Source of the DNA: Buttiauxella sp049686335
GTDB lineage: Bacteria > Pseudomonadota > Gammaproteobacteria > Enterobacterales > Enterobacteriaceae
Direction of reading: 5' to 3'
DNA length: 64,000 nucleotides
Assembly (NCBI RefSeq): GCF_049686335.1
Contig: NZ_JBAVHX010000039.1
Coordinates: 1 to 64,000, forward strand
Positions within the stretch are counted from its first letter, which is position 1, and each line of letters begins with the position of its first letter. Below are positions 1 through 7,709 of this stretch, one piece after another. The translations under genes and the position numbers were made by a program. The notes under the pieces were generated by a model. The model saw nothing but the letters and a program-made list of their open reading frames with translations, was not told the origin of the DNA and did no database searches.

Positions 1-71
1 AGAAGTGAAACGCCGTAGCGCCGATGGTAGTGTGGGGTCTCCCCATGCGAGAGTAGGGAACTGCCAGGCTC
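1..71 (+). rRNA. rrf: 5S ribosomal RNA, 3' part (cut by window start)
   Basis: The first ~71 bases match the 3' portion of enterobacterial 5S rRNA as I know it, including GAAACGCCGTAGCGCCGATG and the closing strand ending CTGCCAGGC. The 5' ~50 bases lie outside the window. A strong terminator follows directly, as expected for the end of an rrn operon. In E. coli the rrnE operon ends near metA, so this is probably the equivalent operon; that assignment is by synteny only. Confidence 0.95.
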
Positions 72-81
72 CAATCAAGTG

Positions 82-113
82 AAAAGCCCTGTACTGACGT
101 ACAGGGCTTTTTG
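82..113 (+). terminator. Intrinsic terminator of the rRNA operon
   Basis: The stem AAAAGCCCTGTAC / GTACAGGGCTTTT closes a 4-base loop (TGAC) and is followed by T residues. It lies 10 bases after the 5S rRNA. Confidence 0.93.
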
Positions 114-280
114 CTGTCTGCAGTTTATGAAATTTCCTCGTCATCCTCATTATATTCCACTACTAAAACCGCCATTAATCAGCTTAATCTGCCGTATAAA
201 AACCCTGTTCTTAAGTGAAACATTTTCAACTATCTTATGAATACTCGACATTTGACAATGGTCGCGTTATCTTCAGCTAT

Positions 281-308
281 CTGGATGTCTAAACGTTTAA
301 ACGTATGC
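281..308 (+). promoter_or_regulatory. Tandem MetJ operator (met boxes) upstream of metA
   Basis: Consecutive 8-base units ATGTCTAA, ACGTTTAA, ACGTATGC resemble the met box AGACGTCT in the tandem arrangement MetJ needs. They lie 18-45 bases before the metA start, and a TTGACA-like hexamer lies at 252-257. The position matches the E. coli metA operator; binding itself is inferred. Confidence 0.7.
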
Positions 309-325
309 TGTGAGGATAAAAGGTT

Positions 326-1255
326 ATGCCAATTCGGGTACAGGATGAGTTACCAGCCGTCAATTTCCTGCGTGATGAGAATGTCTTTGTCATGACATCA
401 TCGCGTGCCAGCAACCAGGAGATCCGTCCGCTAAAGGTGCTCATACTAAATCTGATGCCAAAAAAGATTGAGACCGAAAACCAGTTTTTGCGTCTACTTT
501 CTAACTCTCCTTTGCAAGTTGACGTCCAGCTATTACGCATCGATTCCCGTGAGTCACGCAATACGCCGACTGAGCATCTCAATAACTTCTACTGTAATTT
601 CGACGATATTCAGGATGAAAATTTTGATGGTCTGATCGTCACCGGCGCGCCATTGGGTCTGGTTGAATTTGACGATGTCGCCTACTGGCCACAGATCGAA
701 CAAGTGCTTCATTGGGCAAAAGATCACGTTACCTCAACGCTCTTTGTCTGTTGGGCTGTGCAGGCCGCACTGAATATTCTCTATGGTATCCCTAAACAAA
801 CGCGCAAAGAGAAGCTGTCTGGCGTATATGCACACAATCTCACGTACCCACATGCTCTGTTAACTCGCGGTTTTGATGATACTTTCCTGGCGCCCCACTC
901 ACGCTATGCAGATTTCCCTGCATCCTTGATTCGTGATTACACCGATCTAGAAGTTCTGGCAGAATCAGAGGATGGGGATGCGTACCTATTTGGCAGTAAA
1001 GACAAGCGTATTGCTTTTGTAACGGGCCATCCGGAATATGATGCGCACACACTTTCAGGCGAGTATTTCCGTGACGTGGAAGCCGGTCTTAATCCTGATG
1101 TGCCGTATAACTATTTCCCTAATAACGATCCGCAGAAAAAGCCACATGCAACATGGCGTAGCCATGGGAATTTACTGTTCACCAACTGGTTGAACTACTA
1201 CGTCTACCAGATCACTCCGTTCGATCTGCGTCATATGAATCCAACGCTCGATTAA
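326..1255 (+). CDS. metA: Homoserine O-succinyltransferase
   Basis: MetA transfers the succinyl group of succinyl-CoA to L-homoserine, the committed step of methionine synthesis in the cytoplasm. The protein is 309 residues, the usual family length. The glutamine-amidotransferase-like fold is visible as the strand plus nucleophile region FVCWAVQ (catalytic Cys142). Further on, GHPEYD carries the His/Glu pair known as His235 and Glu237 in E. coli. The ATG at 326 follows AGGATAAAAGG, and no better upstream start exists. The upstream met boxes imply MetJ/S-adenosylmethionine repression. A terminator directly downstream makes this a single-gene unit. In E. coli yjaA and yjaB sit between the rRNA operon and metA; here they are absent. 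Confidence 0.98.
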   Translation: MPIRVQDELPAVNFLRDENVFVMTSSRASNQEIRPLKVLILNLMPKKIETENQFLRLLSNSPLQVDVQLLRIDSRESRNTPTEHLNNFYCNFDDIQDENFDGLIVTGAPLGLVEFDDVAYWPQIEQVLHWAKDHVTSTLFVCWAVQAALNILYGIPKQTRKEKLSGVYAHNLTYPHALLTRGFDDTFLAPHSRYADFPASLIRDYTDLEVLAESEDGDAYLFGSKDKRIAFVTGHPEYDAHTLSGEYFRDVEAGLNPDVPYNYFPNNDPQKKPHATWRSHGNLLFTNWLNYYVYQITPFDLRHMNPTLD

Positions 1256-1285
1256 GCGTTTCAGCATCCCATCCGCTCTGAGATC

Positions 1286-1308
1286 AAGGCACCTTCGGGT
1301 GCTTTTTT
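1286..1308 (+). terminator. metA terminator
   Basis: Hairpin AAGGCACC-TTCG-GGTGCTTTTTT with a stable UUCG tetraloop and T-run, 30 bases past the metA stop. Confidence 0.9.
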
Positions 1309-1387
1309 CTTACCTAAAAACACATTCCCTAATTGAATAATTTTTAACTTCATATTTATCAAAGTGATAAATTATTTTCATTTCAAA

Positions 1388-1412
1388 AATGGAAATTGTT
1401 TTTGATTTTAGA
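1388..1412 (+). promoter_or_regulatory. IclR operator upstream of aceBAK
   Basis: The stretch TGGAAATTGTTTTTGATTTT is the same as the IclR box I recall from the E. coli aceB promoter, followed by the similarly conserved GTAGTCTTA. A related sequence precedes iclR itself (7422-7446). It lies ~105 bases before aceB, within an AT-rich promoter region (1310-1420). Confidence 0.8.
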
Positions 1413-1511
1413 AAATCATGAAGTAGTCTTAACTCTGTTGAGTGAAAACCAGACACTGGACGTACCAGCTGAATTGGCATGACAGACGGGATAAGACGAG
1501 GGGAATATCCA

Positions 1512-3110
1512 ATGACACAACAGACAGTTAGCGAAGAGTTGGCCTTTAGCCAGCCGTTTGGTGAAGCAGAGCGACAGATCCTGACGCCTGATGCAGTAGA
1601 GTTTCTCCGTGAGCTCGTCACCCGCTTTACACCGCAGCGTAATAAACTTCTGGCGGCACGCACCGTTCAGCAAGCAGAAATCGACGCAGGTAAACTTCCA
1701 GGTTTTATTTCGGAAACCAGTTCCATTCATAAATCTGAATGGACTATTCGCGGGATTCCGGACGATTTACTCGATCGCCGTGTTGAGATCACCGGGCCCG
1801 TCGAGCGCAAAATGGTAATCAACGCGCTCAATGCTAACGTCAAAGTATTCATGGCTGACTTTGAAGATTCTCTGGCACCGAGCTGGAGCAAAGTTATCGA
1901 CGGCCAAATCAACCTGCGCGATGCCATTCGCGGGACGATCAGCTGGACGAACGAAGCTGGGAAAATCTACCAGTTAAAGCCTGATCCGGCTGTATTGGTC
2001 TGCCGCGTGCGCGGACTGCACTTACCGGAAAAACACGTCACCTGGCGTGATGAGCCTATCCCAGGCAGCTTGTTTGATTTCGCACTCTACTTCTTCCACA
2101 ACGTGGACGCTCTGCAAGCCAAAGGCAGCGGTCCATATTTCTATCTGCCAAAAACGCAATCCTGGCAGGAAGCAGCCTGGTGGAGCGAAGTGTTCAGCTT
2201 TACCGAAGATCATTTCTCACTGCCACGCGGCACCATTAAAGCGACGCTGCTGATTGAAACGCTCCCAGCGGTATTCCAGATGGATGAGATCCTGCATGCG
2301 CTGCGTGATCATATCGTGGGCCTGAACTGCGGACGCTGGGATTACATCTTTAGCTACATCAAGACTCTGAAGAATCATCCTGATCGCGTCCTGCCAGATC
2401 GTCAGTCGGTCACCATGGATAAGCCGTTCCTCAACGCTTATTCGCGTTTGCTGATCAAAACCTGTCATCGCCGTGGTGCTTTCGCGATGGGTGGCATGGC
2501 GGCGTTCATTCCGAGTAAAGAGAGCCAGCGTAACGACTGGGTACTCAATAAAGTGAAAGCCGATAAGCAAATGGAAGCCACCAATGGCCACGATGGCACC
2601 TGGATTGCGCACCCGGGTCTTGCGGATACGGTGATGGAAGTCTTTAGCAAAGCGTTGGGCGACGATAAAAACCAACTGCAAGTTTTGCGTGAAGAAGATG
2701 CCCCGATTACCGCAGCACAATTATTAGAACCTTGCCCAGGCGAGCGCACAGAAACAGGGATGCGCGCCAATATCCGCGTTGCGGTGCAATACATCGAAGC
2801 ATGGATTTCTGGCAATGGTTGCGTGCCAATTTATGGCTTGATGGAAGATGCCGCCACAGCAGAGATTTCACGTACCTCCATCTGGCAGTGGATTCATCAT
2901 GAAAAAACATTGAGTAATGGCGAGACGGTCACTAAGGCGCTATTCCGCCAAATGCTCGCCGAAGAGATGTTCGTTATTCAGGAAGAATTAGGTGACAAGC
3001 GTTTCAGCCAGGGGCGCTTCGACGAAGCCGCTCGCCTGATGGAACAAATCACCACTTCCGACACGTTAATCGACTTCCTGACGCTGCCAGGCTACCGCCT
3101 GCTTGCCTGA
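1512..3110 (+). CDS. aceB: Malate synthase A
   Basis: AceB condenses glyoxylate with acetyl-CoA to malate in the glyoxylate bypass, used for growth on acetate or fatty acids. From the ATG at 1512 the protein is 532 residues, against 533 in E. coli. That start follows a purine-rich GAGGGGAA site; an upstream in-frame ATG at 1479 would add 11 non-conserved residues and lacks a ribosome site. Conserved blocks include EITGPVERKM, NALNANVKVFMADFEDS, LPKTQSWQEA, GTIKATLLIETLPA and GLNCGRWDYIFSYIKT (TIM-barrel active site). It is the first gene of aceB-aceA-aceK, repressed by IclR through the upstream box. Confidence 0.98.
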   Translation: MTQQTVSEELAFSQPFGEAERQILTPDAVEFLRELVTRFTPQRNKLLAARTVQQAEIDAGKLPGFISETSSIHKSEWTIRGIPDDLLDRRVEITGPVERKMVINALNANVKVFMADFEDSLAPSWSKVIDGQINLRDAIRGTISWTNEAGKIYQLKPDPAVLVCRVRGLHLPEKHVTWRDEPIPGSLFDFALYFFHNVDALQAKGSGPYFYLPKTQSWQEAAWWSEVFSFTEDHFSLPRGTIKATLLIETLPAVFQMDEILHALRDHIVGLNCGRWDYIFSYIKTLKNHPDRVLPDRQSVTMDKPFLNAYSRLLIKTCHRRGAFAMGGMAAFIPSKESQRNDWVLNKVKADKQMEATNGHDGTWIAHPGLADTVMEVFSKALGDDKNQLQVLREEDAPITAAQLLEPCPGERTETGMRANIRVAVQYIEAWISGNGCVPIYGLMEDAATAEISRTSIWQWIHHEKTLSNGETVTKALFRQMLAEEMFVIQEELGDKRFSQGRFDEAARLMEQITTSDTLIDFLTLPGYRLLA

Positions 3111-3262
3111 TTTCAAGGCTATTTTATTTGCCATTTTGAACCCGGGCTGTGCTCAGAATCCTCACGTACTCCATGTACGCTCCGGTTCTTGCGCGCAGGC
3201 CGTATCCAAACTGCCAGCAACAATAACGCCTGGAAAACCGGGCAGAAAATGGAGCATCTGCA
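3111..3262. repeat. Palindrome-containing element between aceB and aceA
   Basis: This 152-base non-coding spacer holds a short palindrome, CGTACTCCATGTACG, followed by CTCCGGTTCTTGCGCGC and TCCAAACTGCC. I recall similar strings as interspersed intergenic repeats in enterobacteria but see no second copy in this window, so its family is unassigned. It lies inside the transcribed aceBAK message and could affect mRNA processing. The aceA ribosome site (ATGGAGCATCTGCA) is at its end. Confidence 0.5.
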
Positions 3263-4570
3263 ATGAAAACCTCACGTACTCAACAAATCCAACAATTACA
3301 AGAAGATTGGACTCAACCACGTTGGGAAGGTATCAAACGCCCGTATAGCGCAGAAGACGTTATCAAGCTGCGCGGTTCGGTGAATCCGGAATGTACTCTG
3401 GCGCAAAACGGTGCGGCCAGAATGTGGCGCTTGCTGCATGGCGAATCGAAAAAAGGTTATATCAATAGCCTCGGAGCGTTAACGGGCGGGCAGGCATTAC
3501 AACAGGCGAAAGCAGGCATTGAGGCCATTTATCTATCAGGATGGCAGGTTGCGGCAGATGCGAACCTGGCTTCCAGCATGTATCCGGATCAATCGCTCTA
3601 CCCGGCGAACTCCGTTCCTGCAGTAGTTGATCGGATCAACAACACTTTCCGTCGCGCCGATCAGATCCAGTGGGCATCAAATATCGAACAGGGCGATCCG
3701 CGCTATGTCGATTACTACCTGCCGATCGTTGCCGATGCTGAGGCGGGTTTTGGTGGCGTACTGAACGCATTTGAGCTGATGAAATCGATGATTCAGGCCG
3801 GCGCCGCAGCTGTTCACTTTGAAGACCAACTGGCCTCGGTGAAAAAATGTGGGCACATGGGTGGCAAGGTATTAGTTCCGACTCAGGAAGCGATTCAGAA
3901 ATTAGTCGCGGCGCGTCTCGCTGCTGACGTGATGGGCGTGCCGACGTTGGTGATTGCTCGTACTGACGCTGACGCGGCTGATTTAATCACCTCTGATTGC
4001 GATGAATACGATCGCGAATTTATCACAGGCGAGCGTACACAAGAAGGGTTCTACCGCACCCGTGCAGGTATCGAGCAGGCCATTAGCCGTGGTCTTGCTT
4101 ACGCGCCTTACGCTGATTTGGTGTGGTGTGAAACGTCGAAACCGGACCTTGAGCAGGCACGTCGTTTTGCTGATGCCATCCATGCTCGTTTCCCTGGAAA
4201 ACTGTTGGCTTACAACTGTTCACCATCATTTAACTGGAAGAAAAACCTGGATGATAAAACCATTGCTTCGTTCCAGGAGGAGCTGTCAGCGATGGGCTAC
4301 AAGTACCAGTTTATTACCCTCGCGGGCATCCACAGCATGTGGTTCAACATGTTTGACCTGGCTCATGCCTACGCGCAGGGTGAGGGCATGCGACATTACG
4401 TTGAGAAAGTACAACAGCCAGAGTTTGCCGCGGCACCAGAAGGTTACACCTTCGTTTCCCATCAGCAGGAAGTGGGAACGGGCTATTTCGACCGCGTGAC
4501 GACGATTATTCAGGGTGGAGCTTCTTCCGTTACCGCTCTGACCGGCTCCACGGAAGAAGAACAGTTCTAA
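3263..4570 (+). CDS. aceA: Isocitrate lyase
   Basis: AceA splits isocitrate to glyoxylate and succinate, the first step of the glyoxylate bypass. The protein is 435 residues, one more than E. coli. The signature catalytic loop KKCGHMGGK carries the active-site Cys (Cys195 in E. coli). The metal/substrate region is visible in VADAEAGFGG, VHFEDQ and VIARTDADAA. It is the second gene of the operon, 152 bases after aceB. An array of palindromes separates it from aceK, which in E. coli accompanies a sharp drop in aceK expression. Confidence 0.98.
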   Translation: MKTSRTQQIQQLQEDWTQPRWEGIKRPYSAEDVIKLRGSVNPECTLAQNGAARMWRLLHGESKKGYINSLGALTGGQALQQAKAGIEAIYLSGWQVAADANLASSMYPDQSLYPANSVPAVVDRINNTFRRADQIQWASNIEQGDPRYVDYYLPIVADAEAGFGGVLNAFELMKSMIQAGAAAVHFEDQLASVKKCGHMGGKVLVPTQEAIQKLVAARLAADVMGVPTLVIARTDADAADLITSDCDEYDREFITGERTQEGFYRTRAGIEQAISRGLAYAPYADLVWCETSKPDLEQARRFADAIHARFPGKLLAYNCSPSFNWKKNLDDKTIASFQEELSAMGYKYQFITLAGIHSMWFNMFDLAHAYAQGEGMRHYVEKVQQPEFAAAPEGYTFVSHQQEVGTGYFDRVTTIIQGGASSVTALTGSTEEEQF

Positions 4571-4573
4571 AAC

Positions 4574-4756
4574 AACCCTCATCCCAACCTTCTCCCTGAG
4601 GGAGAAGGAGAAAACCACGATCCAGTCCCCTCTCCCTCAGTTCACAGGGAGGGGAGAAAACCACGATCCAGTCCCCTCTCCCTCAGTTCACAGGGAGGGA
4701 AGAAAAACACGATCCATTCCCCTCTCCCTCAGGGAGAGGGTCTGGGTGAGGGTGGA
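4574..4756. repeat. C/T-rich palindromic array (46-bp period) between aceA and aceK
   Basis: The outer arms CCCTCATCCCAACC and GGTCTGGGTGAGGG frame the array. Inside, a 46-base unit (ACCACGATCCAGTCCCCTCT then CCCTCAGTTCACAGGGAGGG) occurs three times, with the phrase CACGATCC starting at 4616, 4662 and 4708. Each unit can form a GGGAG/CTCCC-type hairpin. Similar palindromes occur at 27437-27671, 34559-34642 and 49201-49263, so this is a repeat family of this genome. Confidence 0.85.
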
Positions 4757-4776
4757 AATTCGCGACGGAGTAACCC

Positions 4777-6519
4777 ATGACGCGACAGCTGGAACTGTTA
4801 ATTGCACACACCATTTTGCAAGGTTTCGACGCGCAATATGGTCGCTTTCTCGAAGTCACTGCCGGGGCGCAGCAGCGCTTCGAGCAGGCAGACTGGCATG
4901 CAGTTCAGCGGGCGATGAAAAGCCGCATCCATCTTTATGATCACCACGTGGGTCTGGTGGTAGAGCAATTACGCTGCATCACCGGTGGCCACAATACTGA
5001 CGACGAGTTTTTATCGCGCGTTAAAGCGCAGTACACGCAGTTGTTGCCCGATTACCCCCGGTTTGAAATCGCCGAAAGCTTTTTCAATTCCGTTTATTGT
5101 CGCCTCTTCGACCACCGCTCGTTATCTCCCGAGCGGCTTTTTATCTTTAGCTCTCAGGATGAAAAACGCTTTCGCGAGATCCCTCGTCCGCTGTCAAAAA
5201 CCTTTACCCCGGCTTTAGGCTGGCAACCCCTTTTGCGCTCGTTGCTAAGAGACTTGCCCTTACGTCTGCCGTGGCAAGATTTAGCGCGGGATGCGGGTTA
5301 CATCATTGCGCATCTGACAGAAACTTTTGGTGCGGATGTTTTACAGCATGCTTCACTCGATATCGCTAACGAATTGTTTTATCGAAATAAAGCTGCGTGG
5401 CTGGTAGGAAAACTGGTGCTGCCGGGCGGAAAAGTACCGTTCTTGCTGCCGATTCATCGCACGGATGACGGACAGTTAGTGATTGATACCTGCCTGACCA
5501 GTACTTCCGAGGCGAGTATTGTCTTCGGCTTCGCGCGATCGTATTTCATGGTTTATGCCCCGCAGCCTGCCGCTTTGGTTGAATGGCTGCGTGAGTTGTT
5601 ACCAGGCAAAACGACCGCCGAACTCTATATGGCGATTGGCTGCCAGAAGCATGGTAAGACCGAAAGCTATCGTGAATATCTGACCTATATTTCTGCCACT
5701 GATGAGCAGTTTATTGAAGCGCCGGGTATCCGTGGAATGGTGATGTTGGTGTTTACGCTCCCTGGTTTTGACCGGGTCTTTAAGGTCATTAAAGACAAAT
5801 TTGCTCCGCAAAAAGAGGTAACGGCCGAACGGGTGCGTGAATGCTATCAGCTGGTTAAGGAGCACGATCGCGTCGGTCGCATGGCTGATACCCAGGAGTT
5901 TGAAAATTTTGTGCTGTCAAAACATCAGATTAGCCAACCGCTGCTGGAGTTGTTGTACCAGGAAGTCCCGGAAAAATTGACCGATCTCGGTGACCGCATT
6001 GCCATCAGCCATCTATATATTGAACGCAGAATGGTGCCGTTGAATTTATGGCTTGAGCAGGTGGAAGGGCAGCCGTTGCGCGATGCGGTAGAAGAATACG
6101 GTAACGCCATCCGCCAGCTTGCCGCGGCGAACATTTTCCCCGGCGATATGCTGTTTAAAAACTTTGGTGTCACACGCCATGGCCGCGTGGTGTTCTACGA
6201 TTACGATGAAATTTGCTATATGACGGAAGTGAATTTCCGGAATGTGCCGCCGCCGCGTTATCCGGAAGACGAACTCGCCGCTGAGCCGTGGTATAGCGTG
6301 GCGACAGGGGATGTTTTCCCGGAGGAGTTTCGTCACTATCTCTGCGCTGACCCGCGTATTCGCCAGCTTTTTGATGAGATGCACAGCGACCTGTTTCGCG
6401 CTGATTACTGGCGCGCATTGCAGGAGCGTATCCGCAACGGCCACGTAGAAGATGTTTTTGCCTATCGTAAGCGCCAGCGATTCATTGTCCGTTTCGGCGA
6501 TTTACAGCAGGCCGGTTAA
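4777..6519 (+). CDS. aceK: Isocitrate dehydrogenase kinase/phosphatase
   Basis: AceK phosphorylates and dephosphorylates isocitrate dehydrogenase, switching flux between the TCA cycle and the glyoxylate bypass. The protein is 580 residues (E. coli 578). The unusual ATP-binding loop is visible as EAPGIRGMVM, followed by VFKVIKDKFAP with the ATP-contacting lysine. The kinase-like lobe continues with HLYIERRM, NIFPGDMLFKNFGVTRHGR and VFYDYDEICYMTE (catalytic and metal-binding Asp/Asn). The ATG at 4777 follows GACGGAGTAACCC. It is the distal gene of aceBAK, ending 47 bases before the convergent iclR stop with a REP-like palindrome between. Confidence 0.98.
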   Translation: MTRQLELLIAHTILQGFDAQYGRFLEVTAGAQQRFEQADWHAVQRAMKSRIHLYDHHVGLVVEQLRCITGGHNTDDEFLSRVKAQYTQLLPDYPRFEIAESFFNSVYCRLFDHRSLSPERLFIFSSQDEKRFREIPRPLSKTFTPALGWQPLLRSLLRDLPLRLPWQDLARDAGYIIAHLTETFGADVLQHASLDIANELFYRNKAAWLVGKLVLPGGKVPFLLPIHRTDDGQLVIDTCLTSTSEASIVFGFARSYFMVYAPQPAALVEWLRELLPGKTTAELYMAIGCQKHGKTESYREYLTYISATDEQFIEAPGIRGMVMLVFTLPGFDRVFKVIKDKFAPQKEVTAERVRECYQLVKEHDRVGRMADTQEFENFVLSKHQISQPLLELLYQEVPEKLTDLGDRIAISHLYIERRMVPLNLWLEQVEGQPLRDAVEEYGNAIRQLAAANIFPGDMLFKNFGVTRHGRVVFYDYDEICYMTEVNFRNVPPPRYPEDELAAEPWYSVATGDVFPEEFRHYLCADPRIRQLFDEMHSDLFRADYWRALQERIRNGHVEDVFAYRKRQRFIVRFGDLQQAG

Positions 6520-6528
6520 TCAAGAAAA

Positions 6529-6561
6529 GTAGGGTGGATAAGCGTTAGCGTCATCCACCAT
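6529..6561. repeat. REP-like palindrome between aceK and iclR
   Basis: GGGTGGATAAGCG then TTAGCGTCATCCACC forms an imperfect inverted repeat. The same core recurs at 11405, 21008, 46660, 47865, 50239, 60870 and 62766. It sits between two convergent genes and may serve as their transcription or mRNA 3' boundary. Confidence 0.85.
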
Positions 6562-6566
6562 TCACT

Positions 6567-7400
6567 TTAGCGCCCGCCACCGTACGCCTGAGTAATCTCT
6601 TTCGCCGCTTTAATCACTAACGCGCCCAACTCGGTCACGCGGTCATCCGTAACGCGTGAAATCGGCCCGGAAATCGAAATTGCGGCAAATGCTTCATGAT
6701 GCTCGTCGTAAATACACGCCGCCACACAACGCAGGCCCAGCGCATGTTCTTCATCATCAAAGGAATAACCGCGTTTGCGGGTTTGCGCTAAATCTTCTTT
6801 CAGATGCAGCGGGGAAGTGAGGGTCGCAGGGGTGTAACTGTGCAGGCCTTTGCGATGCAGTAACGTCACAACTTCATCGTCGCTCAGATTGGCGAGAAAC
6901 ACCTTCCCGGCACCCGATGCGTGCATGGGTAATTTGCCGCCAATAGGGGCGGACATCCGCATCAGCTGGGCGCATTGCACCTGGTCAATAATAATCGCCT
7001 GGTGATCGCTATGGTCCAGCACTGCCAGATTCACCGTTTCGCCGGAGTCTTCCATCAGCTTGCGCAGCATCGGATGCACTATCGCCAGCAGATTACGGCT
7101 TTGCAGGAAGCTACTGCCGACGACAAACGCGTGCGCGCCAATCGTCCAGTGCCCTAAATCACCAATCTGGCGAACAAAGCCAAGCTGCTGCATGGTGGTC
7201 AGCAGACGATGCGTCGTTGAATTTGGTAAGCCAGCCTGCTGTGCAAGCTCAGTGAGCGCAACGCTGCCATGAGATTCGGCAATCCATTCAAGCAGTTTTA
7301 ACCCGCGAGTTAATGACTGAACCTGTCCGGTAGGCTGTGGAGCAACCACTGTGGCTGTGCGCGGTTTTTTTCCACGTTTGGCGGGAACGGCAGCGACCAT
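6567..7400 (-). CDS. iclR: Acetate operon repressor IclR
   Basis: IclR represses aceBAK and its own gene; glyoxylate and pyruvate act as effectors. From the ATG at 7400 the protein is 277 residues (E. coli 274); an AGGAG site lies 5' of it. Further upstream in-frame ATGs would add 62 non-conserved residues and are rejected. The N-terminal winged helix-turn-helix is seen in LTRGLKLLEWIAES and ELAQQAGLPNSTTHRLL (about residues 30-75). The C-terminal effector domain includes GETVNLAVLD, MRMSAPIGGKLPMHASGAGK and RGYSFDDEEHALGLRCVAA. The E. coli neighbour arpA between aceK and iclR is missing. Confidence 0.97.
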   Translation of the reverse strand: MVAAVPAKRGKKPRTATVVAPQPTGQVQSLTRGLKLLEWIAESHGSVALTELAQQAGLPNSTTHRLLTTMQQLGFVRQIGDLGHWTIGAHAFVVGSSFLQSRNLLAIVHPMLRKLMEDSGETVNLAVLDHSDHQAIIIDQVQCAQLMRMSAPIGGKLPMHASGAGKVFLANLSDDEVVTLLHRKGLHSYTPATLTSPLHLKEDLAQTRKRGYSFDDEEHALGLRCVAACIYDEHHEAFAAISISGPISRVTDDRVTELGALVIKAAKEITQAYGGGR

Positions 7401-7421
7401 AACTGACTCCTGTTTTCGTAT

Positions 7422-7446
7422 CGTGGAAATCATTTTCGTTTTATTT
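7422..7446 (-). promoter_or_regulatory. Candidate IclR autoregulatory operator
   Basis: GTGGAAATCATTTTCGTTTT, 22 bases upstream of the iclR start, resembles the aceB IclR box (TGGAAATTGTTTTTGATTTT). It is partly palindromic: GGAAATCATTTTC. IclR autorepression is established in E. coli; the exact site here is inferred. Confidence 0.6.
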
Positions 7447-7520
7447 GGCGAGAATGCAACCAGCATCAGACTCATCGGATCAGTCAGGTGAACACGTCTC
7501 ATGTTCGATTGCTTTGCGAC

Positions 7521-7646
7521 TATACCCTCATACTTCAAGTTGCAGATGCGTTGACTGCACCCGTGCGCCCCGGTCACATAGTTCACTATGCTCCCGGGGG
7601 CTTACGGCCTGGTCGCCTTTCTGCAACTCGAATTATTTTGGGTATA
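7521..7646. repeat. ERIC element (126 bp) between iclR and metH
   Basis: The ends TATACCCTCATACTTCAAG and TCGAATTATTTTGGGTATAT are inverted repeats. The centre carries the ERIC core as a palindrome: GCCCCGGTCACATAG / CTATGCTCCCGGGGGC. It fills most of the 309-base iclR-metH gap and ends 63 bases before metH, so it lies within or next to the metH promoter/leader. Confidence 0.85.
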
Positions 7647-7709
7647 TTACAACTTGTGACAGTATGGCTTGTTAGGCTGACAGGCTTGGGTAAACAGGTG
7701 GGAGCGAGA

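Noticed and set aside
7488..7709. N-terminal extension of metH by 74 codons
   Set aside because: Those codons are ERIC sequence; the GTG at 7710 has a ribosome site and gives exactly the known protein length.
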